Source: Albifimbria verrucaria (lineage: Eukaryota; Ascomycota; Sordariomycetes; Hypocreales; Stachybotryaceae). From it: 64,000 nt of DNA. This document shows, in pieces, positions 9,519 through 22,836 of this stretch (its first letter is position 1; the number at the start of each line of letters is the position of its first letter). The DNA is taken from NCBI GenBank assembly GCA_020081605.1, contig JAHREC010000011.1, positions 3,720,001 through 3,784,000 of the forward strand. Reading direction: 5' to 3'. The position numbers and the translations under genes were made by a program. Below the pieces are notes generated by a model that was not told where the DNA came from, did no database searches, and saw nothing but the letters and a program-made list of their open reading frames with translations.

Positions 9519-12296
9519 ATGCACCCACGCGGAGGCGAGACACAATGAAAAGTAGCCACTTGGGTGAAGGCTGGCAAGCTCGGCAATGACGATAGAGACG
9601 GAAAATTAGGGATTTGGCCGCGGAGGTTTTGAGTATGAATGCGGATGCGAAGGGGCCAAGTGTGAGATAGAAGGCGGCTGTATCACTTTCGAGTACGCTT
9701 TAGCAGAGCGTTGGTCAGCATGTCCAAATGGGATTCCGGCGTCGGGGACATGGATTTGCTTGTTTAGGCATTGACTTGGGTCAGTAAGTTATGGTTGCTA
9801 TTCAATTGATTACCACCGAGCAAGCTTCTGCTAAATGCAATTGACACGGCACGCATTGATGGAAGATGCCACTCGTTCCTGCCCGCTGCAGCATGCGGTC
9901 TGTAATGCAACATGTATCGAACACTGTGAGAAATAGCACCTGCAGCCACAGCTGCACAAGGTCGAAATCCCAGTCTGACTGTGCAGCGGAATGCATGCCA
10001 TTGTGGGCCGTTGAGGGCTGGCGGCATCCGGCTGCAGGGCCGCGTGATATCCAACCTAACGGCATGGCCGATGGGGCACTGTGACTCTTTTCTCTGTCTG
10101 TCTGAGTGAGGGAATAGATCCGAATAAGAGAAGAGAAGTCTTAAATTAGGACCAAGAGTGGGAAGAGCTTTACGAAGGGTACATGTACAACTGTGACGAC
10201 GACAGTGGCAACGAGGTTGGCTATCAGGAGGTAAGGCTGATAAGGGACGTGGCTTGAAAACAGGTTGGGAATAGCGGTCAAAAACTGGAATTTACAAGGA
10301 ATGCGTTGTGCAGCAAGGCGCCTCGATTGGATGCCCGATTGGGACAGCCAAAGCAACCCTCCCAGCCAATCTATCTGAGGATCTTTCTTTGCTTCTTAGG
10401 CCATTCTTGGTAGGTAACAATCCCGGATGATGGCTTCTCTCAACAAAGATAAGAAGGGATACAGAATAGGATGGTCAAGTACACGGTAGTTGAGCCGTGA
10501 TTGCAAAAAGGACCGTGAGAATTGCTAATCTGTGCTAGTGAAAGATAACTTCCAGCATGCCAATGGACGACGGGGTGGCTTCGGTTCGGTGAGTGGCTTG
10601 TGGAGTGGGCCAGCAAGGTCCGGCATGGGTAGCTGTTACTCAGAGGGCACTTGTGAAATCTTGTTATCCGAGGACCACACGATTCGATTGCAATTGAATT
10701 CTCGTCAAAGCAGAGTCTGTCCAGGGGTCTTCCATCTCTCGTGAGATGCCCATGACTAGTCTCCCATGTCTTAGACCCTTTTTTCCACGAATGCCCTCGG
10801 CTTGCCACGGCAGACCGACCTTCTCGTTCCTGGCCAGATCATTTGATCTCCAACCCCACACGTGATGGCAGCCTCTGTGGATACAAAGGGCCGCTAACAG
10901 AGGGACCAGACGCGGGTCCTGGGCTCGATAGCTTGGCTGGACCAGGCGAGACCGTTGATAGCAGCTTCGCTGGAAGGCGAGGTGGCAGGATCTGGAGGCT
11001 GCTGCAAGGACCGCTTGATACGACGTCGCCGTGTGTACTACCGGGACTGTGGAGACCCTTTGTGTTCCATCCGTTGTTGTTCTCTTGCCGAAACGAGGGA
11101 CAAGGTAAAGGGGGCGGGACAGAGGGAGAGAGACAGAGCGCAAGATAGACCCAGCTTCTATTAAAAGAAGACGAGGTGTTTCGAGATGGAGGTCAAGGTC
11201 CGTATAGACGGAAACGGGTTGGCATGACGCACTGGAAGTATCTGAAATGTCATGCGTACAAGTTTCGAGCCAATTCCGTGGCAGCGCCTGGTTTAGTGTC
11301 AGTTTAGGTTGAGTTGGGGAGGAGGGCCCTTTTTTTTCTTGCTCTCTCTTTGGCGGGGTGGAAACAACGCATGTATGTCACTCTGCTGCAAGGCCTCGGC
11401 GGGCGGGTACGTGCAAGGCACAGTCGGGAAGTACAGTACAAGGTACCTGCAGCTCCCCTGTGCTGTAGGTACTGTAGGTACTGTACCTTAGGTAGCTTAG
11501 GCTAGGTTGAGCCGGGCGGCTGGCGGTTGGTTGGCAATGCAGCTGTTGCTGTTGGGTCCCAAGCCACCGTGCGGGATCCATCGCCCTGCGCACGGTGGAC
11601 CCAGCTCACGTCTCGGGGCCACCCATGTACCCCCTGTTGCGTTGCGCTGCGACCCGGTGGTGACGACAAGTTTGGGGTCTCGGTACTGTACGTCAGTCAC
11701 TGTCCTGAATGGTGAGGGGATATAAGTATCGGTCAGGAACGTGCTGTTCTCCAGCTGGGGCCCTCGATCCGTGACGATACCTGTCTCATACATTACCTGC
11801 TCATAGCCCATGGTAGCTACCTTGACGCTTTGCAATCCCTCGATTCATTCAGTTACATGTCGCAATAACGGCATCTCGTTAGGTATTTCATACCGATACT
11901 CTTCAACACTCCCCATCCAAAAGTAAGTCATCCCCCTTTGCTTTTTGTTGCGCACGCCTGTCGTCATCAGCGCCCTCTCGCTACCCAACCAATCCCATTG
12001 CTATTCCCTCATCTGGTCAATCGTGATCCCAACGCCCAAGGACAGCCGACTTGTGCCTCTTTGCGGCCCGGTCTCTGCAAACTTCGTCGCTCCCGTCGGC
12101 TGACGAACTATCCAACTTGTCTGCATGTCTTTCCATGTCTTAGCTGACCCTCGATCCCCTTATCTAGACACTTCCCACCAGACCTCGGTAAACCGAGATA
12201 GCTATCGAGGCTTCTTACTACGTCTCGAGAGCGTGTAATACTTCCTAAAACTTTATACACCATCACATCAGCGCTTGTTGCTTTTCTCCAACCAAA
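9519..12296. other. long intergenic region upstream of AIM21
   Basis: This 2.8 kb stretch has no recognisable gene. ORFs on both strands are short and of random composition. It includes a cluster of GGTAC-type repeats near 11437-11500. From about 11900 onward there is CT-rich sequence that probably belongs to the AIM21 promoter and leader. Confidence 0.5.
11464..11498. repeat. TGTAGGTAC tandem and inverted GTACCT motif cluster
   Basis: TGTAGGTAC occurs twice head to tail (11464-11472 and 11473-11481). It is followed at once by TGTACCTTAGGTAGCTTAGG, so the GTACCT/AGGTAC words form inverted as well as direct copies. Function is unknown. It lies about 0.8 kb upstream of AIM21. Confidence 0.6.
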
Positions 12297-15087
12297 ATGA
12301 CAGCAACAACCATGCAACAGACTCCCGCAGTCCCTCCTCGCCCTTCTCGAAGCACCGAGAAGGACATCTCGGCTGGTCCTATCCCCAAGGTCCCCCGCGT
12401 CCCGTCAACAAGCGCCTCGAGCGTTCTGCCTCTCCTAGCTCCGGCCGATTCGCACCCTCACCATTGAACGAGGGAATCGTCCCCAAGACCTCCAAGGGCT
12501 ACCTCTCCGCGTACGACTCTGATAATGGCAACGAGGACCCAATTGAGCGTTCCGGCAGCGTTGCCATGCCCTCAGTTGGCGAAGAGGGCGCTGAGTACGG
12601 CGCTCTGACCGAGGAATTGGAACACGAACAAGTTGCCAAGTCTAGATCTGCTTCTCCAGAGCAGACCCGCCACGTTGGCGATGATCTCAAGCTTCATGCG
12701 CCTAAGCCATCTCTCCCTGCCGTTAGCGCCAAACAGAGAGTCATGGCTGTCACTCGTACTGACTCGGACAAGGCCGCTTCATACGGAATTGGTCGACCTA
12801 GCGATGACCGCGCCGTCTCTCGAGATGGCGTCAAGAAGAGACCTAGCAGTATTCTGTCCAGCACCAGTGATCTCGGCCACCATACCGATGATGAGCATGG
12901 TATCCCCGAGATTGGCCGGCGTGTGCCCATGAACCCTAACCTGGGTGATGTGCAGGCTCCTTCGCCCGCACCCGGCTCAGAAGGTGGCCGAAGGCACCAT
13001 CGCAAGCACAGCTCACGTAGTTTGCCTCCTGGCAGCTACGGCCTTCACGGCCACGGCGTGGCGCCACAAGATAAGCTCGAGAAGGCTTACTATGAGAAGC
13101 ACCCTGAACTTCGCGAAAAGGAGCACCACACTCCTATTCATGACCGTCAGAATGACTACGCCATGAGCAGCTCAGATCTCAACAAGCTTGTCCGGGACAC
13201 TGCAAGCCGTGCGGTCGGCATGGGTTAGTATAAGGGTCAATTGACATTTGAGCAAGAAACTAATTCAATCATAGGCGCCCACGCTGAGGTTCGCGGCACA
13301 CCTACTGATGAGGCTGCCTTCCAAGCCAGTTCTGAATACGCCTCCCGTATCTCTACCCCTCGTCCCAAGACAGACGCACATTCTCCCAACCAAGAATTCA
13401 AGGCTGAACTCACCAAGCCTGATGATGAACAGCCAATCCATGTCGACGACTCCAAGCACCCAGAATTCCGTTCGTTTGGTGAAGCCGCTGACGCCGACAA
13501 CAAGGAGGACCAGGAGTACAATGCGCCTATTCTAGCTGCAGACGAGGTGGGCAAAGATCCTCGCCCCTACTTGCAGCAACCTGCTATCCATCCCGGCCCT
13601 GAGCGACGTGGCAGCGCCTTTGAGATGGAGGATGCGCCCAGCAGACCCATCAGCCGACCAACTAGCATCCACAACGCTCCGCCCTCACGAGAGTTCGACT
13701 CGACACCCCTCGAAGATGTCGAGGAGTACGAGCCGCTTTTCCCAGAGGATAACAAGACTGGAAAGGAGACCGCCGAGTCTAAGAAGGAGGAGAAGCACCG
13801 CCGTCACTTCCCCAGCCAAGATATCTGGGAGGATGCACCAAACAGTGTTCACTTCACTGCCGAGGTGTCTACTCCTGAAGCCGCCGATGCCCCACGTAGG
13901 AAGTCATCAGCGCACCACGAAACTCGCCCCATCACCCCGGCGCAAGCCTTTGCCCTGCACCAAGAGGAATTGGCCGAGAAGACAGCCAAGGGAACTACAC
14001 ACAACTTCCTTCCTCTTTCCGCCGAGGACCGACCCACATGGGTTGCTAGCCAGACACATCTGCGTCCTCAGCGGCCAAGCTCAGGTAACCGATTCCCTAG
14101 CCGAGATGTGTGGGAAGATGTACCTGAAAGCCAGCTGCAAGAGACAACACTGTCCGGCTCGCCTCAGGAGGAGAGCAAGCCTGATATTCCAGCACGCCCA
14201 GCTAAGAAGTCGTCCGAGTCTTCCGAGCCCCATCAATCCCAGAACGGCCCAGGCCAAAGCAGCAAACCAGTGACGAGGCCTTGAAGACTCGACCTGCGGT
14301 TGCTGATAAGCCTAAGCCTCAGATTCCTGCTCGCCCCGCCAAGAGCTCGTCAAGTGACTCGAAGGACACAGAGGTGGCCAAGTCAAAACCACCGGTCCCA
14401 AGCCGACCTGTCGGCGGTAAGATTGCCGCACTCCAGGCTGGTTTCATGAGTGACTTGAACAAGCGCCTGCAGCTTGGACCTCAAGCTGTGAAGAAGGAGG
14501 AACCCGCTGAACAGCAGGACCTCACAGAGGAGAAGGAGAAGGCGCCGTTGGCCGATGCCCGAAAGAGTCGGGCTCGTGGACCTCAACGCCGAGCACCTGC
14601 CAAGAGCCCGGCTCCTCCGGCCGCTGCAACTGAGACTGCTAAGCCATCAGTTCCTACCCTGAGCTTTTCAATGCCACAAACCGCTTGGACAATCGATCCC
14701 GATGAGGGTAGTATATCAGTTGATGCTCCTGCCGAGGAGTCATCGCCTGTCGAGAAGCCAAGCGTAGCTGCCGAGCCAGAGCCGGAGCCAGTTCCACAAG
14801 AAACCGCTCCTTCAACTGAAGAGCCCAAGCAGCCAGAACAGCTTGAGGAGCCCGCGCAACCCGAGCAGCTCGAGCAGCAGCAGCAAGCTCCCGAAGAAGT
14901 TGCAGAGCCTGAACCTGAAAAGGCTCCAGAGGCGCCAGAGACTGCCCAGCCAGAGCCACCAGTGGCACAAGAAAAGACCCTTGTGGCTAATACCGCGGGA
15001 GAGAGCATCTTGGAGGAGAAGGTGGAGAAGAAAGATGATGGTAATGTTGTAGAACCTGTTGGGGTGTCCGATGAGGTGAAGTCTTGA
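12297..15087 (+). CDS. AIM21: AIM21-like actin-patch / cortical protein
   Basis: Large, mostly disordered protein of the Aim21 family, associated in yeast with cortical actin patches and barbed-end assembly. Two exons: 12297-13223 and 13275-15087. The N-terminus has PPRPSRS-type proline motifs. The middle has repeated FPSxDVWEDxP segments (SQDIWEDAPNSV and SRDVWEDVPESQ). Near residues 690-780 are the family hallmarks PVPSRPVGGKIAALQAG, FMSDLNKRLQLGPQ, and KSRARGPQRRAP. The C-terminus is Glu/Pro/Gln-rich. Many PxxP and IPARPAK motifs fit SH3-domain binding. The frame breaks at 12392-12396 (C run) and near 14268-14272; one base at each gives 914 codons. The start is chosen at 12297, after CAAA, because the upstream ATG belongs to the wrong frame. 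Confidence 0.8.
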
Positions 15088-15352
15088 ATGTAGCATGCAA
15101 TTTAATGATGAGGATGGGAAATAGGACATCGCTTGTGGTAGTATTCAGGCAATTTGTTTCTGAGAAGATTGCGTAGCTTGTCTTGATGCTTTTAATCCGA
15201 TTGTGTTATTCATCGTGGACTGTAATCAAGAGTTGGCATAAAAGTGTCGGTTCGTCATCACAAAGGCCTATACATAAGGTACATAGACAGGTACAAAGGA
15301 ACAACCAAAAGCCAGCAGTTTAATGGTACAATTATAAACACCTTCATGGAAG

Positions 15353-16445
15353 TTATTTACCGCCCCAGCCTCCTTTCTCTGCCTCTGACCCTTGCCTCTC
15401 CCTCTCTAGGAGTTCATCAAATTGTCTTTGTGCGTCATCCTTCTCTGAGCTCTTAGGTCCTTCATTCCTGAAATAGGGAGATCCTGGTTGCGCACCCCAA
15501 GGATTTGAAGGCTGAGGACCGCCCCATGATGACTGGGCTCGTTGGCCACCTTGGTTGGACTGTGTCCTGGATTGACCTCTGATGCGGTCCCAAGCGGAGC
15601 CAGAGCCGGCTGGAGAACCCGCCTGACCATTCGGCGTATCGGAAGAAATGTCGTCATTGTCGGAGATTCCGGACCACGAGTCTGTTTCCTGCGATGCTGT
15701 GGGGTGTTCTGTCGAGACCACGCATTTGAAGTTGGCGAAGATGTAACTCCGGAGTAACTGGGATAGCTTGGCTGCTGGTTAGGCGAAGCTGAGTATGATT
15801 GGGCGTCTTGGGATTGATCATGCACTTGATCGTGGTTGGCGTAGTCTTCCATAAATGATGGGGTGGATTGAAGAACACGCAGACGTTCATCTTCCTTTAG
15901 TGCGTTCATACTCCTTCTGTGATCGATAGCAATATACAGGGATCCAACATCACCCATGTTACGCCGTAGTATGCCACGAACCGGGCGAGATGCATCATGC
16001 CCTTCACCCGAGGTGAACCGCCGATGGGGTTCCACCTACCAGCAAACTTGACCTCCTTGATGAAGGGAAATTTGAACTTGTCAGCGCCGCGCCAGGTGAA
16101 AAAGCCTGCTAAGGCTGTCGCACCCCATTTGTAGAGGGTGAAGTTGTCCAAGCGCTTGACGGAAAACTCGGCCATGGCGGTAGTCTCTGCCTCGGTAGGC
16201 GCGCGTTGTGCGGCAGCGGCAAGCAACATGACAGATTTCTCGGCAGCCTGGAGATAGGTCGCCTTATTCTGACCACGGAGAGTCGAGTAGATTGGAGGAG
16301 AGAACTCTTGGAACTCCCGGACAAGCTGCTGATGAACCGCAGGCCTGAACTGCTCGGCCTGGGAAAGACGGTGCCTCACATTCTCGACATACTGCTTAGG
16401 CGTTACACGCTCGTGGCCGTGCTTCTCGGCATTTGGATTGTTCAT
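15353..16445 (-). CDS. conserved fungal-type membrane protein, function unknown
   Basis: I do not recognise the family with certainty. The protein opens with a charged helical region (residues 1-110, with KQYVENVRHRLSQAEQF). Two hydrophobic segments follow, around LYKWGATALAGFFTW and ARFVAYYGVTWGDVGSLYIAI, suggesting a hairpin in a membrane. The C-terminal half is hydrophilic, Gln/Ser/Pro-rich, with SWGG and NPWG repeats, and ends in KGGWGGK. The frame changes at G run/C run 15953-15955 and at 15711-15714. One base at each restores 365 codons. It stands head to head with DNA2 (about 400 bp between starts) and tail to tail with AIM21. The location could be mitochondrial or endomembrane; no clear targeting signal was seen. 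Confidence 0.7.
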
Positions 16446-16847
16446 TGTGGAATGAATTGAGAGGAAATTCAGTGATCCTAACGGATTGAGAATGAAAAGA
16501 CGTGGCTACGAAGTGCCCAAATGCCATGAACCGGACATGAAATACCCTAGTGGCTCAGTGACGCAACAGAAGTTGCCCGGATAAGCTACCTGCCCAGGTG
16601 GGTAGACAGAGGCATAGCTTTATCGATAAGACACGTGACGGTTGTTACGGAACCTCTTAATGGAAGTCGCGTAGGTTGGCGGGGCGCGTCGCGTCTCCTG
16701 CAAAATATTGGTGGTGCATATCTGGGGAAGCGCCTCTAGCCTTTATCCTGGCAAATCCACCTGGTCAATGGCTCTTGGTTCTAGCATGTGCCAAACGTCT
16801 TGAACTTGAGGATTTTCTACCCGGCTGTTTCGACAGTCAATGGAATC
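16446..16847. promoter_or_regulatory. divergent promoter of DNA2 and the membrane-protein gene
   Basis: About 400 bp lie between the two start codons. It contains CACGTG (E-box-like) near 16632 and a CGCGTCGCGTC stretch at about 16685-16695, both upstream of DNA2. The CGCG cores resemble MBF/SBF sites but are not exact ACGCGT boxes. Confidence 0.4.
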
Positions 16848-19800
16848 ATGCCTCTTCAAAAATCTTATTCAGAGCATGTCGGAGGACCCAAGGTAAGATG
16901 TCCTCTGCAAAATCCGAGCCGTGGATGCCAATGCTAACCGTTAATCTAGCATCGCTCCCCGTGGCGACGGTCACATAGTCACCCGGTGAATCTTCAGACG
17001 CCCAACTCGAGATCTCTACAGACAGTTTCGGAAGTCACCAGGAATAAGCTCAACAAATTTCAATATCAGCCTCCACGAGATGGCTCTGCAACGACCGACA
17101 CAAAGACCGAGGATGACCTCGATCCCGCTGTACAGTCAGAAAATGCGTTGCTGAAGGATGAGAACGCTCCTACGAAACCATCGCGATTGAGCTGGCAAGA
17201 TCTGATTGACCCCGGCACTACCGTCGAGGATGATGAGCCTCACGTATCCCCCAACGAAAGGATAATGTGGGATAGCAAGCAGAACACGATCAGCACGGCC
17301 GCCCACTCCCCAATGATCCACCGCAGAAACAGGAAGCGCGCCAGAAGCTCATCGCCCGTGTCCTCACCTGTCAACGAGAAGCCAGCTACGCCAACAGTCA
17401 ATGTGAAGCAGTTGGCCAAGGCTCTGAGATCGCCACACGCCGACCCGACCCTCGAGCTCTGGGACCGATACTCTCTAAATGGGCCACAAAGCGGAACCAC
17501 ACCGCTTGGTGCTGCCAATCCTTTGCTCGCGCAACTGATGATGTCTTCATCACCTCGACCTTCGAAAGACTTGGCAACATCGCATGATGAAGTAGGCCTT
17601 CGACGAAGCCTCAGCCATGGCATCAGTTGGCCAAAAAGAAGAAAAGTTGAGAGGCCAAAGTCAGGGATACAGAGCAGCGGCGAACAACGACAATTAGAGG
17701 CTGCTTCGAAGTCTTCACTTGTTACTGCGCTATTGGACACCGTGACTAGTAGTATGCACGGCCAGAGCCAGGATGAGGCTGATGATCGAATGCAGCAGTC
17801 TCCATCACCTAACAAAAGACGGAAGCCTCTCGGAGCTCCAAAAATACCAAGCCTAAGACAAACCGGTAGTTCCATACAGACCATAGGCTCTGCAAGAAGC
17901 AGTGTAGTAGGCGAAGCACAACAACAAACGGAAAGTACATCGACAACGACATCTATCAGGAAGCCCGAGCCTACGAACTCAGGACCCAAACCGGAACCGA
18001 TGTTGTTAGCCAACGAATTCGATGACCTTGACGACAGCCTTTTCGACGACCTCGATGATGATATGCTCGATTGCGTCGACGATCTAGTAGCTTCAGCGCC
18101 GCCCCCACAACCAACACCTATTCAGGCTGTCCAACCACCACCAAAAGCCCAACCACAGCACGCAGTTCAAGAGCTGGAAGATGATTTGGACGACTTTGAT
18201 GTTGATTTTGACGACGATCTAGGCGGAGACATCGACCTGGAGGCAATCGAGCAAGCTGCAATGCAGTCTATGAAGCAGCTGAGTTCTAATGCAGCCGATG
18301 TATGTCAGGCGTCCGATTATGGTGGCATGGGCTAAAGGAGCGGCAGAGCAGTCAAAGACCTAAAACGATACAGCGGTATCTTGTGATGAATGTGCTAAAT
18401 GGAGAGTTCGTGGACCAACATGGGAATACCCGCCCTGAGAAGGTTCGTTATATCCTGATCTTAATGACAAATGCTAACTTGAACAGATTCTGTTAATCCA
18501 AGCCGATGGCTCCAAAGAAACAAGGACTGTGCAGCTGAGAGGCGCTTGGTACGACACGCCTGCTCACACCTCCTCATATGTACACGTTATTGGAGAGTTC
18601 TCTGCCCGAGGCCAATGCATCATTGATGACGAGCAAAACCTCCTGATATTGCATCCTGATCAACTCATTTCGGCGACGGTCGTTGCAGATTCATTTGGTT
18701 GCATGCGGCGTGCTGTTTTGCAAGACAGAGTCAAGGCTACCAGCGACGCATCAGCGCCTCTAGTGTATGGTACAATGCTTCATGAAATTTTCCAAGAAGC
18801 TTTACTCGCCAACAAATGGGACTTTGGCTTCTTGTCAAAGGTCATCGAGAAAATCGCAGAAAAGCATGTCGAGGACTTATACACGATTAGAATTAGCATT
18901 CCGAGCGCTAGAGAATACCTGATGTCGAAAATGACGGAGCTGAGCAGCTGGGCTAACACCTTTGTTTCAAGCCAGCCAAAGGTAAGCAGACAATCCTGGT
19001 TTAAAACAACCGTTGCTAACAAGCATGGCAGAAAGACGCAGTCGTGGAAGGTCGAAATGGCGAGAAGGCAACCATGGCAGTTACTAAACTATTAGATGTC
19101 GAGGAACACGTATGGTCACCCATGTATGGACTGAAGGGAAACATCGACGCTACAGTCGAGGTCTCGATAACAGATGGCAAACGCAAAAGAACACTAACCG
19201 TTCCTTTCGAGGTCAAAACTGGCAAGCATGCCAATAGCGGTCATATGGCACAAACAGCATTGTACACCTTGTTACTGTCTGACCGCTATGACATCGATAT
19301 CGTCTATGGTATTCTTTATTACATGGAGACCTCAAAGACAATACGAATCTCGGCCATTCGTCAAGAATTACATCATATGATTCTGCAACGGAACCGATTG
19401 GCCTGCTACATTCGAGAGCGCAGTGTCCAATTACCACCTATGCTGAAAAGCAAGCATATGTGTGGCAAATGTTACGCCAAACCAACATGTTTTATCTATC
19501 ATCGACTAGCCGATAACGGTGATGGAGAAACAAGCGGTCTAAACGAGAAGTTTGACGAACTCGTCAAGCACCTAACACCGACACACCAGGAGTTTTTCGT
19601 CAAATGGGAGAACCTGCTTACAAAGGAAGAGAAAGAAAGCCAAAAACAAAGAGAGAGCTTTGGACGATGACCAGCACCGAGAGAGAGAAGAAATCTCGAT
19701 GCTTTTCTGATGTCATTATAGAGGAGGGATCGGCGTCTGTTGACAATGATAATCCACGAATCAATCGCTTCCACTACACCTTCGTCAAGCGAGTTCAACA

Positions 19801-21789
19801 ATCAGGATTTTCGTTCTTGGAATCCGAATTGGGTGTCGGCGAACCTATCGTGGTGTCAGACGAGGCAGGTCACTTTGCACTCGCGATCGGATACGTCACA
19901 GCAGTACGAAAGCATAGGATCAGCGTTGCCGTGGACAGACGACTACACAATGCGCGAATTCGACAACCTGGCTTCGACGAAGTCGATAACCAGGTCTTTG
20001 CCAGTATCATGGAGGTCGCCCCGAAGGTGCATCACAGGATGAGGCCCAAAACAAAATCAAAGAAGCACCAATTCGATATCGTTTGGACCAAGATGAATTC
20101 AGCAATGGCATGGCTACGGTCAGAAATAATCTCGTTCAGCTGATGACGAATGATGTACCTGGAGCGAAGCAAATTCGGCAATTAATTGTCGATCTGGTAC
20201 CTCCTCGCTTCAAGTCAGTCGCAACACAGTACACCGTCACCGATGGCGAAAGTCTCAATGTTGATCAGAAGATGGCCATTGAGAAGGTTATGAGTGCGCA
20301 GGACTATGCTCTCGTGCTGGGAATGCCTGGTACAGGCAAAACCACGACAATCGCTCACATCATTCGAGCCCTTATCTCCCAAGGAAAGAGTGTGCTACTC
20401 ACGTCACATACTCACACGGCTGTCGACAACATTCTCCTCAAGCTGAAGTCGGACAAGGTGCCGATTCTTCGACTCGGGGCTCCGGCCAAGGTGCACCCAG
20501 AGGTTCAGGACTTTGCGATCCTTGCTGGACAACCTATGAAGTCATTCGAGGAGATTAAAGAAGCCTGGCATGGCCCACCAATTGTAGCCACGACTTGCCT
20601 GGGCATCAAGCATCCGATTTTCAACGAGCGCTCATTTGACTACTGCATTGTGGATGAAGCGTCTCAGATCACTTTGCCGATCTGTGCAGGCCCCATACGC
20701 ATGGCACGTACCTTCGTCCTCGTTGGTGACCACAACCAGCTACCGCCAGTTGTGAGGAACGAGGAGGCCAGGGAGGGAGGTCTTGACGTTAGCTTGTTCA
20801 AACTGCTATCGGACACGCACCCGCAATCTGTGGTCAACCTGGCCCATCAGTACCGTATGTGCGAGGATATTATGACCTTGAGTAACACCTTAATTTACGA
20901 TGGGAAACTTCGATGCGGTACTGAGGCACTACGGAAACGAAAGCTTGATATTCCCAACATGGGATTGCTCAAACAACGACATTACGATGCTTCAAATATT
21001 TCTTATGCTGGAACACCTCGTTCAATCTGTACTGGGCACCTGCAGTCGAGGTGTTGGCTGAATGATATCTTGGATAGTGAAGCACGTGTCCGTTTTGTCA
21101 ATACTGATACCATTCTGCCTCTTATTCGGGAGGAGGCACATGGCAAGCGAATTGTCAACTCTGCGGAAGTCAGCATTGTATGGCAGATTGTGGAGAGCCT
21201 TCTCACGATCGGTGTTCCGGACAACGAGATTGGTGTCATGACACATTACAGAAGCCAGCTTTTCTTGCTGAAGGAGAAACTTCGTGGTCATGCTGGCGTT
21301 GAGATGCATACCACAGACCGTTTCCAGGGACGAGACAAAGAAGTTATCGTCTTGAGTCTCGTACGCAGCAATGAAGCATGCAATATTGGTGACCTCTTGA
21401 AGGACTGGCGGAGAATCAACGTGGCGTTTACACGTGCAAAGACGAAGTTGCTTGTCATCGGTAGCGTGAGCACGCTGAAAGGAAGCGGGAAGGAAAACAT
21501 GCTAAGCAGATTCATCTCGCTCATGGAAGATCGCGATTGGATATACGATCTTCCCGCAAATGCATTGAAGGATCATTTCTTCGAGGACGTAGGCACACAG
21601 CTTACTATGCCTGGGCCCACACCAAAAACAAAGTCACCAAAGAAGACATTGAAGGGGATGAACAACAGCCCCGGGAAAGAGAACCGCCGGCCATCGCCAA
21701 AGAAGGCACGGATCGGAGAGCGGGCGTTATTGAAGGGTAAACTGATTACGAGGGACATTCTCAATGAAATGACAAATGGCATGTATTAG
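16848..21789 (+). CDS. DNA2: DNA replication ATP-dependent helicase/nuclease DNA2
   Basis: Bifunctional nuclease and 5'-3' helicase that trims long Okazaki flaps and resects double-strand breaks in the nucleus. Five exons: introns 16893-16949, 18300-18373, 18443-18486 and 18982-19031. About 1570 residues, a normal fungal length. The N-terminal 450 residues are disordered, with an acidic DDLDDFDVDFDDD patch. The nuclease domain follows, with FGCMRRAVLQDR, EVKTGK (catalytic) and the Fe-S cysteines of CGKCYAKPTC. The superfamily 1 helicase domain has Walker A GMPGTGKTTT, DEASQ and HQYRM motifs, and the late motifs TTDRFQGRDKEV and VAFTRAK. The C-terminal tail is basic. The frame breaks at about 19652 and at the C run 20019-20022; one base each repairs both. 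The start is supported by MPLQKSYSEH and a clean first splice. Confidence 0.93.
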
Positions 21790-22280
21790 GATCTGGGTAC
21801 GTCTGGGTGCAGGACTAGGATTGCATGGATACGGAGCACCGGAGTATTTCTTTTAAAGCACATGAATGTTTTGGTAGAAGCAGGATCGGAGTCAAATAAG
21901 GAACTAACCTAGGCTTTGTAAGGCCTTGAAATTCATTTGATACATGATGTGTTTTCCGAGCCAATAAGTGAATTGCTCTCGCAATTTGTTGAACGTATTA
22001 CGTGAAGCAGCGAGTGAGCTGAGGCGATTCAAGTCTTGTGATGAACTGGATGGGTACGTACCTGTGGACCCGCTCAACACCCCGCCCGTGTGTGCATGAA
22101 CACGTGACTCACCACTACCGCTGGACTGGCTTTGGCCAACGACAGCTCTTCAACAAACCATCATCGCAAACCTCACGACCCTTTCGTCCACCCGCCCCTC
22201 GCTCCATCAAGCCATTGAGGCAGGCGACCGACGACACACGAAGCATTCGAGTCCGAAAACCACCGTCCCAGCCGCACACC
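21790..22280. other. intergenic between DNA2 and complex I ESSS gene
   Basis: This 0.5 kb stretch contains the DNA2 3' region and the promoter/leader of the next gene, with a CACGTGA element near 22100. No gene was seen. Confidence 0.5.
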
Positions 22281-22836
22281 ATGGTCCTGATCCGTCCTTC
22301 CGTCGCGCCGCTGCGAGCTGCGCGATGCCTCCGCCAGCCCGCCACCATGGCCGCCAGCAGGAGCTTCGCCACGACCGCCCGACGACAAGGCGGCGGCCAC
22401 GGCAGCGAGTCGCAGTTCGACCCTCCCAGCGGATGGCTCTGGGGTATCAAGCCCGGCGAGAAGCCCGAGCCCGAGGGCTGGGAGTGGCCGATGTACATTT
22501 TCTTCGGCGGCCTTGCTGCCACCGGCATCGCTCTGGCCTTCAAGCCTGATACTACGTGAGTGGAATTTGCCTTAAGAAGCCTCAAGGGTTGGTTTGTGGC
22601 GTGTTTATGCGCGTTGAGGGATTGGGAGACGCCAACCGGCTGGGTTTTCCTCGGCGGCTATCCTGATCTTCCTTCGGCATTTCGGCTACTGTCAACGATT
22701 TTTTATGGTTTCTAGTTGCGTCAATGAACGCTTTACTGACACGTATTTTCGCAGCGTCTCTACTTGGGCCCTCGAGGAGGCCAGGAGGAGGTTAGAAGCC
22801 GAGGGCATCCTGCCTGACCCCGAGAAGAAGGAATAG
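22281..22836 (+). CDS. mitochondrial complex I ESSS subunit (NDUFB11-like)
   Basis: Accessory single-pass subunit of the membrane arm of NADH:ubiquinone oxidoreductase. Two exons (22281-22555 and 22755-22836), with a 199 nt intron, giving 118 residues. Residues 1-38 form an Arg/Ala/Ser-rich mitochondrial presequence (ARCLRQPATM, then SRSFATTARR). The mature part has the family-typical GSESQFDPPSGWLWG, then a transmembrane segment (PMYIFFGGLAATGIALAF). The end is a charged helix with WALEEARRRLEAEGILPDP. No frameshift is present. The family name follows from these blocks read by eye; the fungal gene number is not known to me. Confidence 0.85.

Noticed and set aside
18300..18373. Apparent frameshift in DNA2 after SSNAAD
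   Set aside because: It is explained by a normal intron with GTATGT donor and TACAG acceptor, so no sequence error is needed here.
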